Part shown: positions 9,169-16,829 of the stretch, one piece after another
How positions within the stretch are numbered: position 1 is the first letter of the stretch
Layout of the letters: each line of letters opens with the position of its first letter
Source of the DNA: Chara braunii
Lineage: Eukaryota > Streptophyta > Charophyceae > Charales > Characeae
NCBI GenBank assembly: GCA_003427395.1
Contig: BFEA01000086.1
Location: 3,368,516 to 3,393,943 of the forward strand
DNA length: 25,428 nucleotides
Direction: 5' to 3'
Made by a program: the position numbers and the translations under genes
The notes under the pieces: model-generated
Databases searched by the model: none
Told to the model about the DNA's origin: nothing
The model's input: only the letters and a program-made list of their open reading frames with translations

Positions 9169-9758
9169 ACCTGGGCAGTTGTGGGGGCCAATGACCCCCC
9201 TGACTGGTGACCTGTGAGCGGTCCACTGGTCGGCTGGTTGGGCCGCGGTTGGGGGTTGCTGACCATTGGCTGTGCTACTCTGGTTAAGGACCGTATGAGT
9301 TATGATCAGAGCTCGAAGCTCGTTTTGAAAGTGTTGTTCGAAAGATTGTACATTCTAGGAAGCTGTAGTTGAGCTGAATGGCTGAATTTTCTTCTTTGCT
9401 CAGCACCTGTCGGAGTGGAGAAGTCCAGATTCAGGTGCACATTTTGCAGGGTGTAGCTTTTGCAAACGGGTGTCGCCGTGGAATTCCAACTTGTGCCTTT
9501 TTGTTTGGCCATGGGACGAGGGGTCATATATGCCCGCTTTTGTCAGATGCGAAAAGCGGCCTACACCTCTTGCAGACTAGAGTGATCCCTCCCATCATGG
9601 TTTAGGGTGCTATTCGGGCTTTTCTGTAATAGGAGAGTGTGTTAAAAACTTAAAACCATGTGTATGTGGAGCATGTGGCAAGCAGTTTTCTCCTAGGGTG
9701 AGAAGGTGTAACAGTGTGGCTGGGCATAAGGTAGTGACAAGGACCAAAGGGCATGCTT

Positions 9759-9830
9759 TTTTTTTCTTTTTCTTTTCTTTTTAACCAAAAACATAACCTT
9801 ACGGTTCTGGCTCCATGTCGCATACCGTAA
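9759..9830 (-). mobile_element. Retroposon 3' end (copy E) sharing the LINE terminal stem-loop
   Basis: A T/C-interrupted T tract (about 9759-9782) is followed by a segment whose minus strand reads GGAGCCAGAACCGTAAGGT and then TATGTTT, aligned with the last bases of LINE copies A and B. The stem-loop is at 9792-9809. Beyond about 9820 the sequence is unrelated to A or B, so E is either a very short LINE fragment or a SINE that borrowed the LINE tail. Confidence 0.55.
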
Positions 9831-10099
9831 AGGTGCAGACCAGAACAAGAACCGACCTCTCTCACATAGTACCAGATAGCTCAGCGGAAGGCTTAAATAC
9901 CAATGATCCGAACAATCAATGTCGCAATGCAGCCCAAACATACATCATCATCATTCCATGGTGTGAAGGGGCCTGGCACTCACACAGGAAGAATGCGCCA
10001 GTCCCCAACCATACACCGACGAAGAAGAGGGTTGTCTTGAAACGTGCCAAAACGTGCCAGACCCTGGTGTTGAAGTTCAAACAAAGGTTGTCTTGAAAA

Positions 10100-10390
10100 T
10101 AGGCCAAAAATGGCCTGTGCTAAAACCGTGGTCTGGTGCCTAAGTTTCAGGGCAGGTCGATCTTATGAGGGCCTGAAAATGGCCCTCTGTTTCAGGCTGA
10201 AAAGACTCAGGGCCTGGAAGGCCCTGCTTTAGGCTGAAACGACATAGGGCCTGTAGGCCCTCGTTTTCAGGCTTTCAGGCTGAAACGACATAGGGCCTGT
10301 AGGCCCTTGTTTTCAGGCGTTTAGGCTGAAAATAACACAGGGCCTGTAGGCCCTTGCTTTCCTTGTTTGGTCGGGCCTTGCAGGCCCCTG
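10100..10390. repeat. Minisatellite of palindromic GGGCCT..AGGCCC units
   Basis: Units start with AGGCTGAAA at 10194, 10231, 10277 and 10323; the last two intervals are exactly 46 bases. Each carries a short hairpin: GGGCCTGTAGGCCC at 10247, 10293 and 10340, the variant GGGCCTGGAAGGCCC at 10210, and GGGCCTTGCAGGCCC at 10373. Older relatives are AGGGCC...GGCCCT near 10167 and AGGCC...GGCCT near 10105. The array overlaps the 3' end of the protease frame of the Ty3-type element. Confidence 0.8.
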
Positions 10391-11333
10391 TGGATGCGCA
10401 GTATGCCACCCCCCCCCCCTCCTTGAAAGACCGAGCTTACCTGTGAGGGCGAAGCTGCCTGTCGAAGGGAGGGACCAAAGTCCGGGTGGGAGGGGCAGGT
10501 TTGCGAAGCTTCCTTAGCTGAACTTTGTCGCTCGTAGTCGGCGTAGATCAGCGGTGCAGATGCTTGCAAATCTGCGAACTCGGTGTCCAAAATGTCGAAG
10601 GACACGGCCTCGCTTACATGCGGGGCAAAGTAGACGGGGACGGGGTCAATGCACCGGTTGATTGACTTGTGCGTGTGAATGTCAGCCAACGTGAGTTGCG
10701 TGGGCTGCGACTTGCTCCGAACGCGTGGCCCCAAGCCATTGCGTACCAAAAAATCGTGGCCCGTATAGTTGCGAGTGCTTCCGCAATCGATCAAAGCGCT
10801 GCAGGTCGCCTCTCCGATCTGAATGCGTATGTACAACAATGGCGCGTCGATGTCGTCGTACCGTTGTGTCTTGAACTCGCGGTCGGTCTTCGCAATGTAG
10901 TCGTGTAGGTCGTCAACCTCTACTCCGACGTGCAAGTAATCCCGAAATTGTGCCTTGAGCACGTTGCAATGCGGTTTCGACAATCGACCGGTCGGGGGAA
11001 CGGGCATCCATTGGAAGTCCGCGAATGTCAACGGGTCGAGCTCTTCAAGTCTTGACCGTGACGTTGAATCCCCGATGATAGATGGTGGCGAAGCTGCCGA
11101 ATCGGTTGCCAATGGTGGTGAAACCGTGCATGTGGTGGATTGTTGCACGTGGAATGGTTGGTCGAATGGTGGGACCAAGTGGACAGCGTAATCCTCTTAA
11201 GATTATCGAGGACTTGCGACATGCGCCTCCTCCCCAGATGTGTAGGAGGCCACTAGCAAGGCGGCCGAATCTGGCGGAGTGAGAGGTGGAGTCGCCTCAC
11301 CTCCCGCGCAGCTCAGTTTCCCGAGCTGTGGTA
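10321..11333 (-). pseudogene. Ty3-type aspartic protease region
   Basis: The frame picks up from gag after a shift near 11345 and has two stops near 11195-11210. It is then open from about 11178 to 10321. There is no credible ATG, so it was an internal part of a polyprotein. The retropepsin-like segment is PLLYIRIQIGEATCSALIDC followed by GSTRNYTG (about residues 111-138 of the open part): a hydrophobic strand and then the catalytic D-x-G, here DCG instead of DTG or DSG. VSFDILDTEF follows, after which the expected flap and reverse transcriptase sequence is missing. The C-terminus turns into a Gly run (a C10 homopolymer on the + strand near 10411) and minisatellite sequence, so it is a deletion or recombination join, not a native end. 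Confidence 0.75.
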
Positions 11334-12850
11334 CTAGCTGTCCATTTCCAGCCGGCGATGCGGTTTTCGCCTTCCCTTTTCCTGGGAGTTGTTGTTGCTT
11401 TGCGGCTGGACGGCGGCCACCTGATCTCCCTCACGTGATGCTTGGGTGGCTGCGAGGTCTTCCACAATGGTGTCCGGTTGGACTGCAGCGACATGCTGCG
11501 GACATGGACCAAATTTTCCCTTCTCCACATGGGCTGGCTGCGACGCTGTCTTCTCGTGTGCAGCCGCCGTGTTGGTTTTGATGATCTCCCGTGCCTTGTC
11601 GATAATTTCGGCGAAGGTCGTGTATTGCTCGCGATCACCCAGTGCGAGGCTCAAGGCGGTGCATGACCGGTTGTAGAACTCTCGGCGCAGATGCGAAAAT
11701 GGCAACTCGAGATCGGGCGTTGCCACAATCGTTTGCCATTCCGTGAGCCAGTCACGTGTTGGTGTGTTGCCTTGAGTCATGCTGAAGAGGCGGTTGATGG
11801 CGAGCGCTGGGGCGTTGTCCACGATGAACCGCTTCTTCCATAGCTTCATCAACTCGTCCCAAGAGGTCTTCTTATGTAGATCGGCGACTTGGACGTCGTG
11901 GATGGTTGCAAGGTGGCTGAGCCAGATCTGGCATCCGCCCTTTGAGTTGAGGAACAACGCTCCGATGTACGAGTGCTCGGGGACGAAAAGAATCCGAAGT
12001 TCCGTCGTAAAGCCCTCCCACCAGGGGACCGGGTCTTGATGCGTATAATCATTGAACGTTTCGATGCGGAATGTCGACATCTTGTAGTGCTGCGCACTGG
12101 TGTTGCCATCCTTGTTGGGCAGCTGGTGCAGTTGCTGAACCTCGGTCTTCAAGGTGACCAGCTGCTTGCTGATGGTGGCTGGTGCAGCGAAGGTGCTGAT
12201 GTCGCCGAGCATTGCGACTACGTGGTCAACTCGTTCCTCCAATTGGCGGGTAGAGGGTGCACTGCTGGACTCGTCAGCATCTGGTCTTGGTGCGGCTTGC
12301 TCCAAGTCCTGTACACGGGAATGAAGTGCCCATGTAGCATCCTCGTGGTTCTGCATTGTCCGTCGGAGGTTCGCCCATTCCTGGTGCTTTCGCCAGTTCC
12401 TGGTGTTGTTTCGCCAGTACCTGGTATTGTTTCTTCAGTTCCTGGTGCTGTTTCTCTAAATCGGACTGTTGGTGGTTACAAGTGTAAACCAACCGTGTCA
12501 CGAGTTTGGAGAAAAACTCTCTTGTGTTGCTCTTCCGGTGTTGCGTCGTCATGGTCGGCGGATGGTTCAAAAAACCAGAACTTGAGCTTGTCGACGCTGG
12601 TGGCTTCGTGCCGCTGCAGCAGCTCTTGGGCCTCCTTGCGGAGAGCCTGGGCATCTGCTTCTGCTTCGGCCTGAAGCCGCTGCTTTTCAGCTGCTGCCTC
12701 TGCTTCAGCCTATAGGCGGGCAGGCTCGGCTGCCGCCTGGTGCTGTACCTCCGCCTCGGTCCGTGCGAGAAGAGCCAGAACCCGCTGATGGTACTCGTCA
12801 ATGGACTCGTCGGCCTGTTGGCTTGGCAGCCCCAATGATGAACTCGTCAT
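11334..12850 (-). pseudogene. Ty3-type gag, frameshifted
   Basis: The start is ATG at 12850-12848 in a strong context (CTGCCACCATGA). The N-terminal part, rich in Ala/Glu/Gln and likely coiled coil, meets an in-frame TAG at 12712-12710 and continues in the same frame to a TAA at 12478-12476. A second frame holds repeated LAKQHQELAK-like heptads (about 12465-12390). A third frame runs from about 12385 to 11334 and carries the capsid-like domain: MSTFRIETFNDYTHQDPV, then W-W-E-G-F, WLSHLATIHDVQVADL, LWKKRFIV, TRDWLTEWQTIVATPDLEL and LRREFYNRS. The domain would assemble particles and package RNA. No C-terminal CCHC knuckle is visible. Breaks: one stop, two frameshifts, and a further shift near 11345 that separates it from the protease frame. 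Wording closely resembles gag proteins I recall from Chara. Confidence 0.8.
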
Positions 12851-12995
12851 GGTGGCAGGGCCCTGCTGATGTGGCGCTGCTGCTGACGTAGCACTTACCA
12901 AACCGGGAATGCAGGCAAAGGGTTGGGTGGGAGGGAAAACGCAGGAAGGTAACCAACCGAACTGTACTTTCCTCCCAGTCCTAATCAACAAACTG

Positions 12996-13033
12996 AAAAA
13001 AAAAAAAAAAAAAAAAACGAAGAGACTCGTCTC

Positions 13034-13092
<59 letters not shown>
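12996..13092. repeat. A22 ... T56 foldback
   Basis: A22 (12996-13017), a 19-base spacer containing GAGAC-TC-GTCTC, then T56 (13037-13092). The arms and the spacer hairpin together form one long inverted repeat. Two poly(A) tails facing each other, or an assembly join at homopolymers, are both possible. Confidence 0.85.
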
Positions 13093-13121
13093 CTGTATAT
13101 CTGTCGATCTGCTATGAGTGA

Positions 13122-13622
13122 GGCATTTTAGAGGAGTACTATGAGCGAGATCTAGGCAAGGTTCCGCAAAGTTTCAGCTTTCAAAAAAAAAGCGATCTTG
13201 AAAAAAAAATTGCGCTAAATAAACTGGAGCTTCCACTTTCAGAGAAGAATAAATCCTGTCTCCGAGAATATGACAACCTCTATCGCTATCCTAATATGCC
13301 TAGAAAACGAAATGTTAACATTAGAAATTTTCGGCTATGTATGCAAATATCAGAAATTTTCGGATGCTAATATCAGAGAAACGAAATGCTACTATCAGAA
13401 ATTTTCAGATATTTGTTGCGTGAAAACGAAGTTGCAAGGAACATGAATGTGGATGAAGCACAGAGATACCAATTGCAAAATCACACTGAAGTCCAAGTAG
13501 TCGAAGCAAGAGCAGATAGCACATCGGAACCAAGATACCATCCATTTGAGAACGATACAGCAAAAGTCATGAGTCAATGTCCAAGCCCAATAGGGCAACA
13601 CCAACAACATAACCCGGAGTAG
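13122..13622 (+). other. Unidentified reading frame with one stop
   Basis: A frame open from 13122 reads EEYYERDLGKVPQSFSF, KLELPLSEKNKSCLREYDNL and YRYPNMPRKRN, meets one TAA at about 13371-13373, and continues with the ATG at 13386 to a stop at 13620-13622. Its second half is Gln/Asn/Glu-rich (VDEAQRYQLQNHTEVQVVE). The TAA lies inside a local duplication (see 13306-13410). I recognise no domain. It may be a broken gene or an exon pair. Confidence 0.25.
13306..13410. repeat. Short tandem repeat with GAAATTTTC motif
   Basis: AAACGAAATG(T/C)TA...AGAAATTTTC recurs about 71 bases apart (about 13307 and 13378). ATCAGAAATTTTC also appears between them. ATGCTAATATCAG at 13364-13376 is identical to 15463-15475, just beside the tail of LINE copy B. 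Confidence 0.55.
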
Positions 13623-13631
13623 CTCTCTCTC

Positions 13632-14345
13632 TTGAATGGCGCCAGGCGCCCTATCTACTCTACAACCTATGCCTACAACTACAGCATGGAAGCAACCAGA
13701 CAACTTGACGACCAGCAAGTGATGACGTCAACACCAATGTCGACCTCCTCTCCACCAGGTACGTCTCTCTCTCTTCCCTCACTCTCCCTTGTTATCCCAC
13801 ACAGCGCCCTTCACCTTCTGAAGAACCACCTTCGCCCTCACCTCCCTCAGCGCTATCCAGCAGCCCGGCTACGGCTGCCAGCGCCCTGCACCCAGGCTGC
13901 GCCCTACCGCTTAGCGCCAGCCTGCGTTCCTAGCGCTGCATCTGCTCCAGCACGTGCATTAGCGCAGCAGCGTGCCGGCATTGCGTGCAAACGCCAAGAT
14001 CCTTGCCCAGTCGCATGCTCTACCTATATCCAAGCTGCGCGTGGGCGGCCGCGTTTGAGCCTGTGCCTGGGCCCCTCGTATCTACGCCCAGGCCCAATGC
14101 AGATAAGGGCCCAGGCCATACAGTTGTGCCTCTTTCATCAAGGCCTTCGTCCAGATTCAGGTAGTGGACCGGTTTCCCATTGGCATTTTCGGCCTCTATG
14201 TCCAGCATGCAATGTCGGCCTCACGTTTATGCGCCCAGGGCCTAACCAATTCTGGGGCCCTGGCCCTTCTGCATTTGCAGGGATCTGGTACTCGGTGCAC
14301 TCCAACCAACTGGCGTGCGGCAACTGTCTGGATCCCACTTCGTGA
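13632..14345 (+). other. Open frame of 237 codons, unidentified, doubtful
   Basis: Starts MNGARRPIYSTTYAYN. A consensus donor, CAG|GTACGT at 13759, is followed 46 bases later by a pyrimidine-rich CACAG acceptor ending at 13804. After that point a different frame reads as a Pro/Ser-rich protein (RPSPSEEPPSPSPPS), but removing those 46 bases does not join it in frame with the ATG frame. The rest is GC-rich, with a 10-base inverted repeat, GCCTGGGCCC (14065-14074) and GGGCCCAGGC (14107-14116). Coding status is uncertain. Confidence 0.2.
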
Positions 14346-14543
14346 AATGTTTGAATGAAAAAGGCCTCTCGTTGATCTGCTGGCCCGCCTTCACTTAGGG
14401 CGGGCACTAGGCTTGCTGGGGGCCTTAGCCCAGAACATGTACATCACGGCAAGCAGTAGTCGAAAGACTTCGTCGAATACAGGCATCAACAAAACGTCAT
14501 CATCAGCACTCGTAAAATCTTCACAACCATAGACAACGCAAAT

Positions 14544-14642
14544 GGCACGAGAAGAAGAGAAAGAAAAAGAAAAAGAAGAAGAAAAAAAGAAAGGAGGAAA
14601 GAGGAGAGAAAGAGGGAAAGAGAGAGAGAGAGAGAGGGGAGA
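14544..14642. repeat. Purine-only GA/GAA-rich tract
   Basis: Almost uninterrupted A and G (GAAGAA, GAAAA, then GAGAGA). A similar tract at about 15107-15195 lies on the other side of the ribozyme region. Bases 14346-14543 hold nothing recognised. Confidence 0.85.
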
Positions 14643-14728
14643 AAAGGAATGTTAAACGCCAGTCTGATGAAAAGATCCCCGAACGCGACTTTTTTAGAAT
14701 ATAAGAACAGTAATGCTCATGGCGGCTT

Positions 14729-14776
14729 GACCCGACTAGTTTCGACTGGTCCGCCAACCAGTCATCATCAGGGGTC
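14729..14776 (-). ncRNA. Candidate minimal hammerhead ribozyme, type I
   Basis: The minus strand, in order: stem I 5' arm GACCC (14776-14772); core CTGATGA (14771-14765); one extra T (14764); stem II GACTGGT, loop TGGCGG, ACCAGTC (seven perfect pairs, 14763-14744); core GAAA (14743-14740); a two-pair stem III in which A and C pair with the T and G of GTC across a TA loop (14740-14735); the cleavage base C (14734); then stem I 3' arm GGGTC (14733-14729), which pairs fully with GACCC. Predicted cleavage is between 14734 and 14733. Very short stem III is known for hammerheads of Penelope-like elements and animal retrozymes. The extra base after the first core box has a precedent in a viroid hammerhead with an extra core nucleotide. 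No reverse transcriptase of Penelope type is visible nearby. Activity is inferred, not shown. Confidence 0.75.
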
Positions 14777-14815
14777 TTGTAGTTGACGCAGGTAAGTAAC
14801 GACTAGACTGTAGCG

Positions 14816-14823
14816 TTTATATA
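14816..14823 (-). promoter_or_regulatory. TATA-like box upstream of the hammerhead
   Basis: TATATAAA on the minus strand, beginning 47 bases before the ribozyme's first stem. A start about 30 bases downstream would put the hammerhead near the 5' end of the transcript. This is a short A/T motif, so chance is possible. Confidence 0.35.
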
Positions 14824-15475
14824 GGAAAACAAAAGGTCTAAGTCTACTTAGGAAGAATCGTACTACTTCAAACCTGCGTACCACATCAACGACTACAGTT
14901 GCAAGCTTCCGACATCCGAGGACAAAAAAATCATAAAAGGAATGAGTCTCGAACCTTCAACGTACGAAAATAGAAAGTAAAAGACAAAAGACAAAAGACC
15001 TCGGTAAGTGTCAAACCAGACACCTCCACTTTCACCAAACAATCTTACGAATCGGATTTTCCGAAAAAATCACTCAAGCAGCCACCACTTCAGGGTTCAA
15101 CACGTGTCAACAAAATAAAAGAAAAAAGAAGAAGAAAAAAAGAGAAGAAAGAAGAAGAAAAAGAAAAGAAAGAAAAAGAAAGGAGAGAGAAGCACTAACC
15201 CAGTGGTCCGTAGCTAAAAAGAAAAAAGAAAAAACGTGGCCTCGAGCTCAAGTATCGTACGAGTCAAGCCTCAACCACTTGTGAGAAAAGCGGTCCTAAG
15301 TACAGACTACAGTTCGACACTAAAAAAAGATTCAAAAAAAGCCATACGAAATACCATACTGCAGATTCGTACAAGGTCCCATACAAAGTCCCACAGATGG
15401 ACCTATTCTTACACTATCTGCAGATCCATACAAGGGCCCTTTGAGGGCTCAATCCTCACAAAATGCTAATATCAG
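14824..15475. other. No recognisable gene
   Basis: It includes the purine tract at about 15107-15195 and two related phrases, GCAGATTCGTACAAGG and GCAGATCCATACAAGG (about 15361-15435). A + frame from about 15236 has no known motif. ATGCTAATATCAG at 15463-15475 repeats 13364-13376. Confidence 0.5.
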
Positions 15476-15494
15476 GTTTTTTTTTTTTTTTAAA

Positions 15495-15512
15495 CAGGGC
15501 CTTATGGACCTG
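15495..15512 (-). other. Terminal stem-loop of LINE copy B
   Basis: Minus strand CAGGTCC-ATAA-GGCCCTG: seven positions with one T/C mismatch and an ATAA loop, three bases from the T tract. Same place and shape as 3434-3451 and 9792-9809. Confidence 0.6.
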
Positions 15513-16063
15513 GCTCCTTCTATTTTGGGGAGCGTCAGTCCGGTTCCTATCCCACCGGCAAGTCAAAAGTACATTACATCAATAAACACTCACACACGCT
15601 TCCTTCCGTCAGGCCGAAGGACCCCTGAACAACATTGATTACTCCACTGCGGTGGAGGGTTGACTGTCAGCTTGCCTTGTCCCTCTCTTTCCTCTCAGAC
15701 CTGGGTACCAGATCTGCCAGATAGCGCCCTTGACCCTAGAAAGAGCTCATTCGTTGTCCTTGTCGACCTGTTCCCTCCCCACTCATCTCCCTACCCCTTT
15801 GGATGATCAACGATCTGTCCTTAAACCCTAACACTTTCGCCTGCGGTCCTGTCTTCTGATCTTCCACCTTGGACCTGGCGGGGCTTCATTTGCTTCCGGA
15901 CTTTTGTGATGAAATCCTTCTTTGCAACCCTCGTTCCTGCTTTGGTGTAGTCGCTCTCCCCAATTTATCTTTCTTTCCCCCACGTTCCCTCTTTGTATGT
16001 ACCCTCTGGGCCTCTTGAGGGTTGTATACCTTCATTTGCGACCACAAATGTGAATATGCCTTC

Positions 16064-16424
16064 CTACGTTATCTGTTGTTGAAAGCCTCTTTCTGGAGTA
16101 CTGTGCCAAACTCTCCAGCATGATCTGGACCTGTCGCAATTAAACATCCTTGCCTTATTCCAGCCAATTCTTATAAAAAGTCCGCCTCTCCTTTTAGTGT
16201 TGTTCTTCCCCTTCTGTCCAGGTTTATTTGATCTTTGACCGTCTGCAAAGGATCTCAGCTTGAATCGTTGTTTTGGTTTCTGTCTGTGCCTTCCCCCGTG
16301 GGTTGGATCGTCGTCCAGTTGCTCTGTTGCATCTCTCCTTCCATTTGCCCCAAAGGGACACTTTCCTGATGAATACAACATTGGTCCCTTTTGTCTTCTG
16401 TGTCTGATCCGGGATGTTAGTCAA
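16064..16424 (-). pseudogene. LINE ORF2 C-terminal fragment (copy B)
   Basis: The longest conserved piece is IRKVSLWGKWKERCNRATG (minus strand, about 16370-16310), equivalent to IRKVTLWVMWKERCNRTID of copy A and to ATLWTIWKARCKG of copy C. It is split over at least two frames and ends early. The zinc motif upstream is not readable. It is a dead fragment of the nucleic-acid-binding tail after the reverse transcriptase. Confidence 0.65.
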
Positions 16425-16829
16425 GAGGAGCAGTTGAGTGGGTTGATCAGGGAAGGGAGACGTGAACAGGGAGACCCGGAGTGATGTAGCTCTCGTCCAG
16501 TTATTTTGTCGTCTCTTTCCACGCCAGTAAACAGTGATCCCCCTCTTCTGTCCCTCATTCGGTGCAGACTGTTCATAGCTCTTGGCTATCCGGGTCTGCA
16601 GCTTTTCGTCTAGTGTGTAGTCATTGGTTCACCAGTAGGGGTTCGTGTGCAATCAGTCACTGCATCCTTCTGATCCTTTTTAATGGGGGATGTGTGCTAG
16701 ATCGTGCTGGGGAAAGTAGGTGCAAAATGCATTGGGGCGATGGTTGACGGAAAGTGTTGTGGTTTGGTCGAGTCCGAAGTTGTGGAAACGCAATGGGTGG
16801 GTGGAAATTAGGTAGAGCCTTTCTTGTTG

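Larger units (their letters stand above)
10321..12995 (-). mobile_element. Decayed Ty3-type (gypsy) retrotransposon, gag-protease part
   Basis: On the minus strand, gag (12850 to about 11345) runs into a protease region (about 11340-10321) that was apparently once a single continuous gag-pro frame. Reverse transcriptase, RNase H and integrase are absent: after the protease the frame runs into G-rich sequence and the palindromic minisatellite. No LTR, primer-binding site or polypurine tract was recognised, so the ends are approximate. The upstream side stops at the A22 tract at 12996. Confidence 0.8.
15477..16610 (-). mobile_element. 5'-truncated LINE, copy B
   Basis: A T15 tract (15477-15491) marks the tail. 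Bases 15492 to about 15710 match the copy A 3' UTR. Minus-strand frames at 16224-16424 carry FIRKVSLWGKWKERCNR, matching the WKERCNR region of copy A, and about 16415-16560 aligns with about 4195-4350. The 5' boundary is uncertain because the sequence upstream merges with the 3' end of copy C. Frames are broken throughout. Confidence 0.75.

Noticed and set aside
9870-9920. A-box-like TAGCTCAGCGG on the + strand
   Set aside because: No matching B box or cloverleaf follows, and it runs opposite to the copy E tail.
10100-10390. Possible CRISPR-like array
   Set aside because: Units are tandem with no unique spacers, and the context is eukaryotic retroelement DNA.
14498-14506. Second minus-strand CTGATGATGAC near the ribozyme
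   Set aside because: No stem II, GAAAC or stem I follows, so it is not a second hammerhead.
14662-14700. CTGATGA on the + strand
   Set aside because: No GAAA core box in the right position and no stems.
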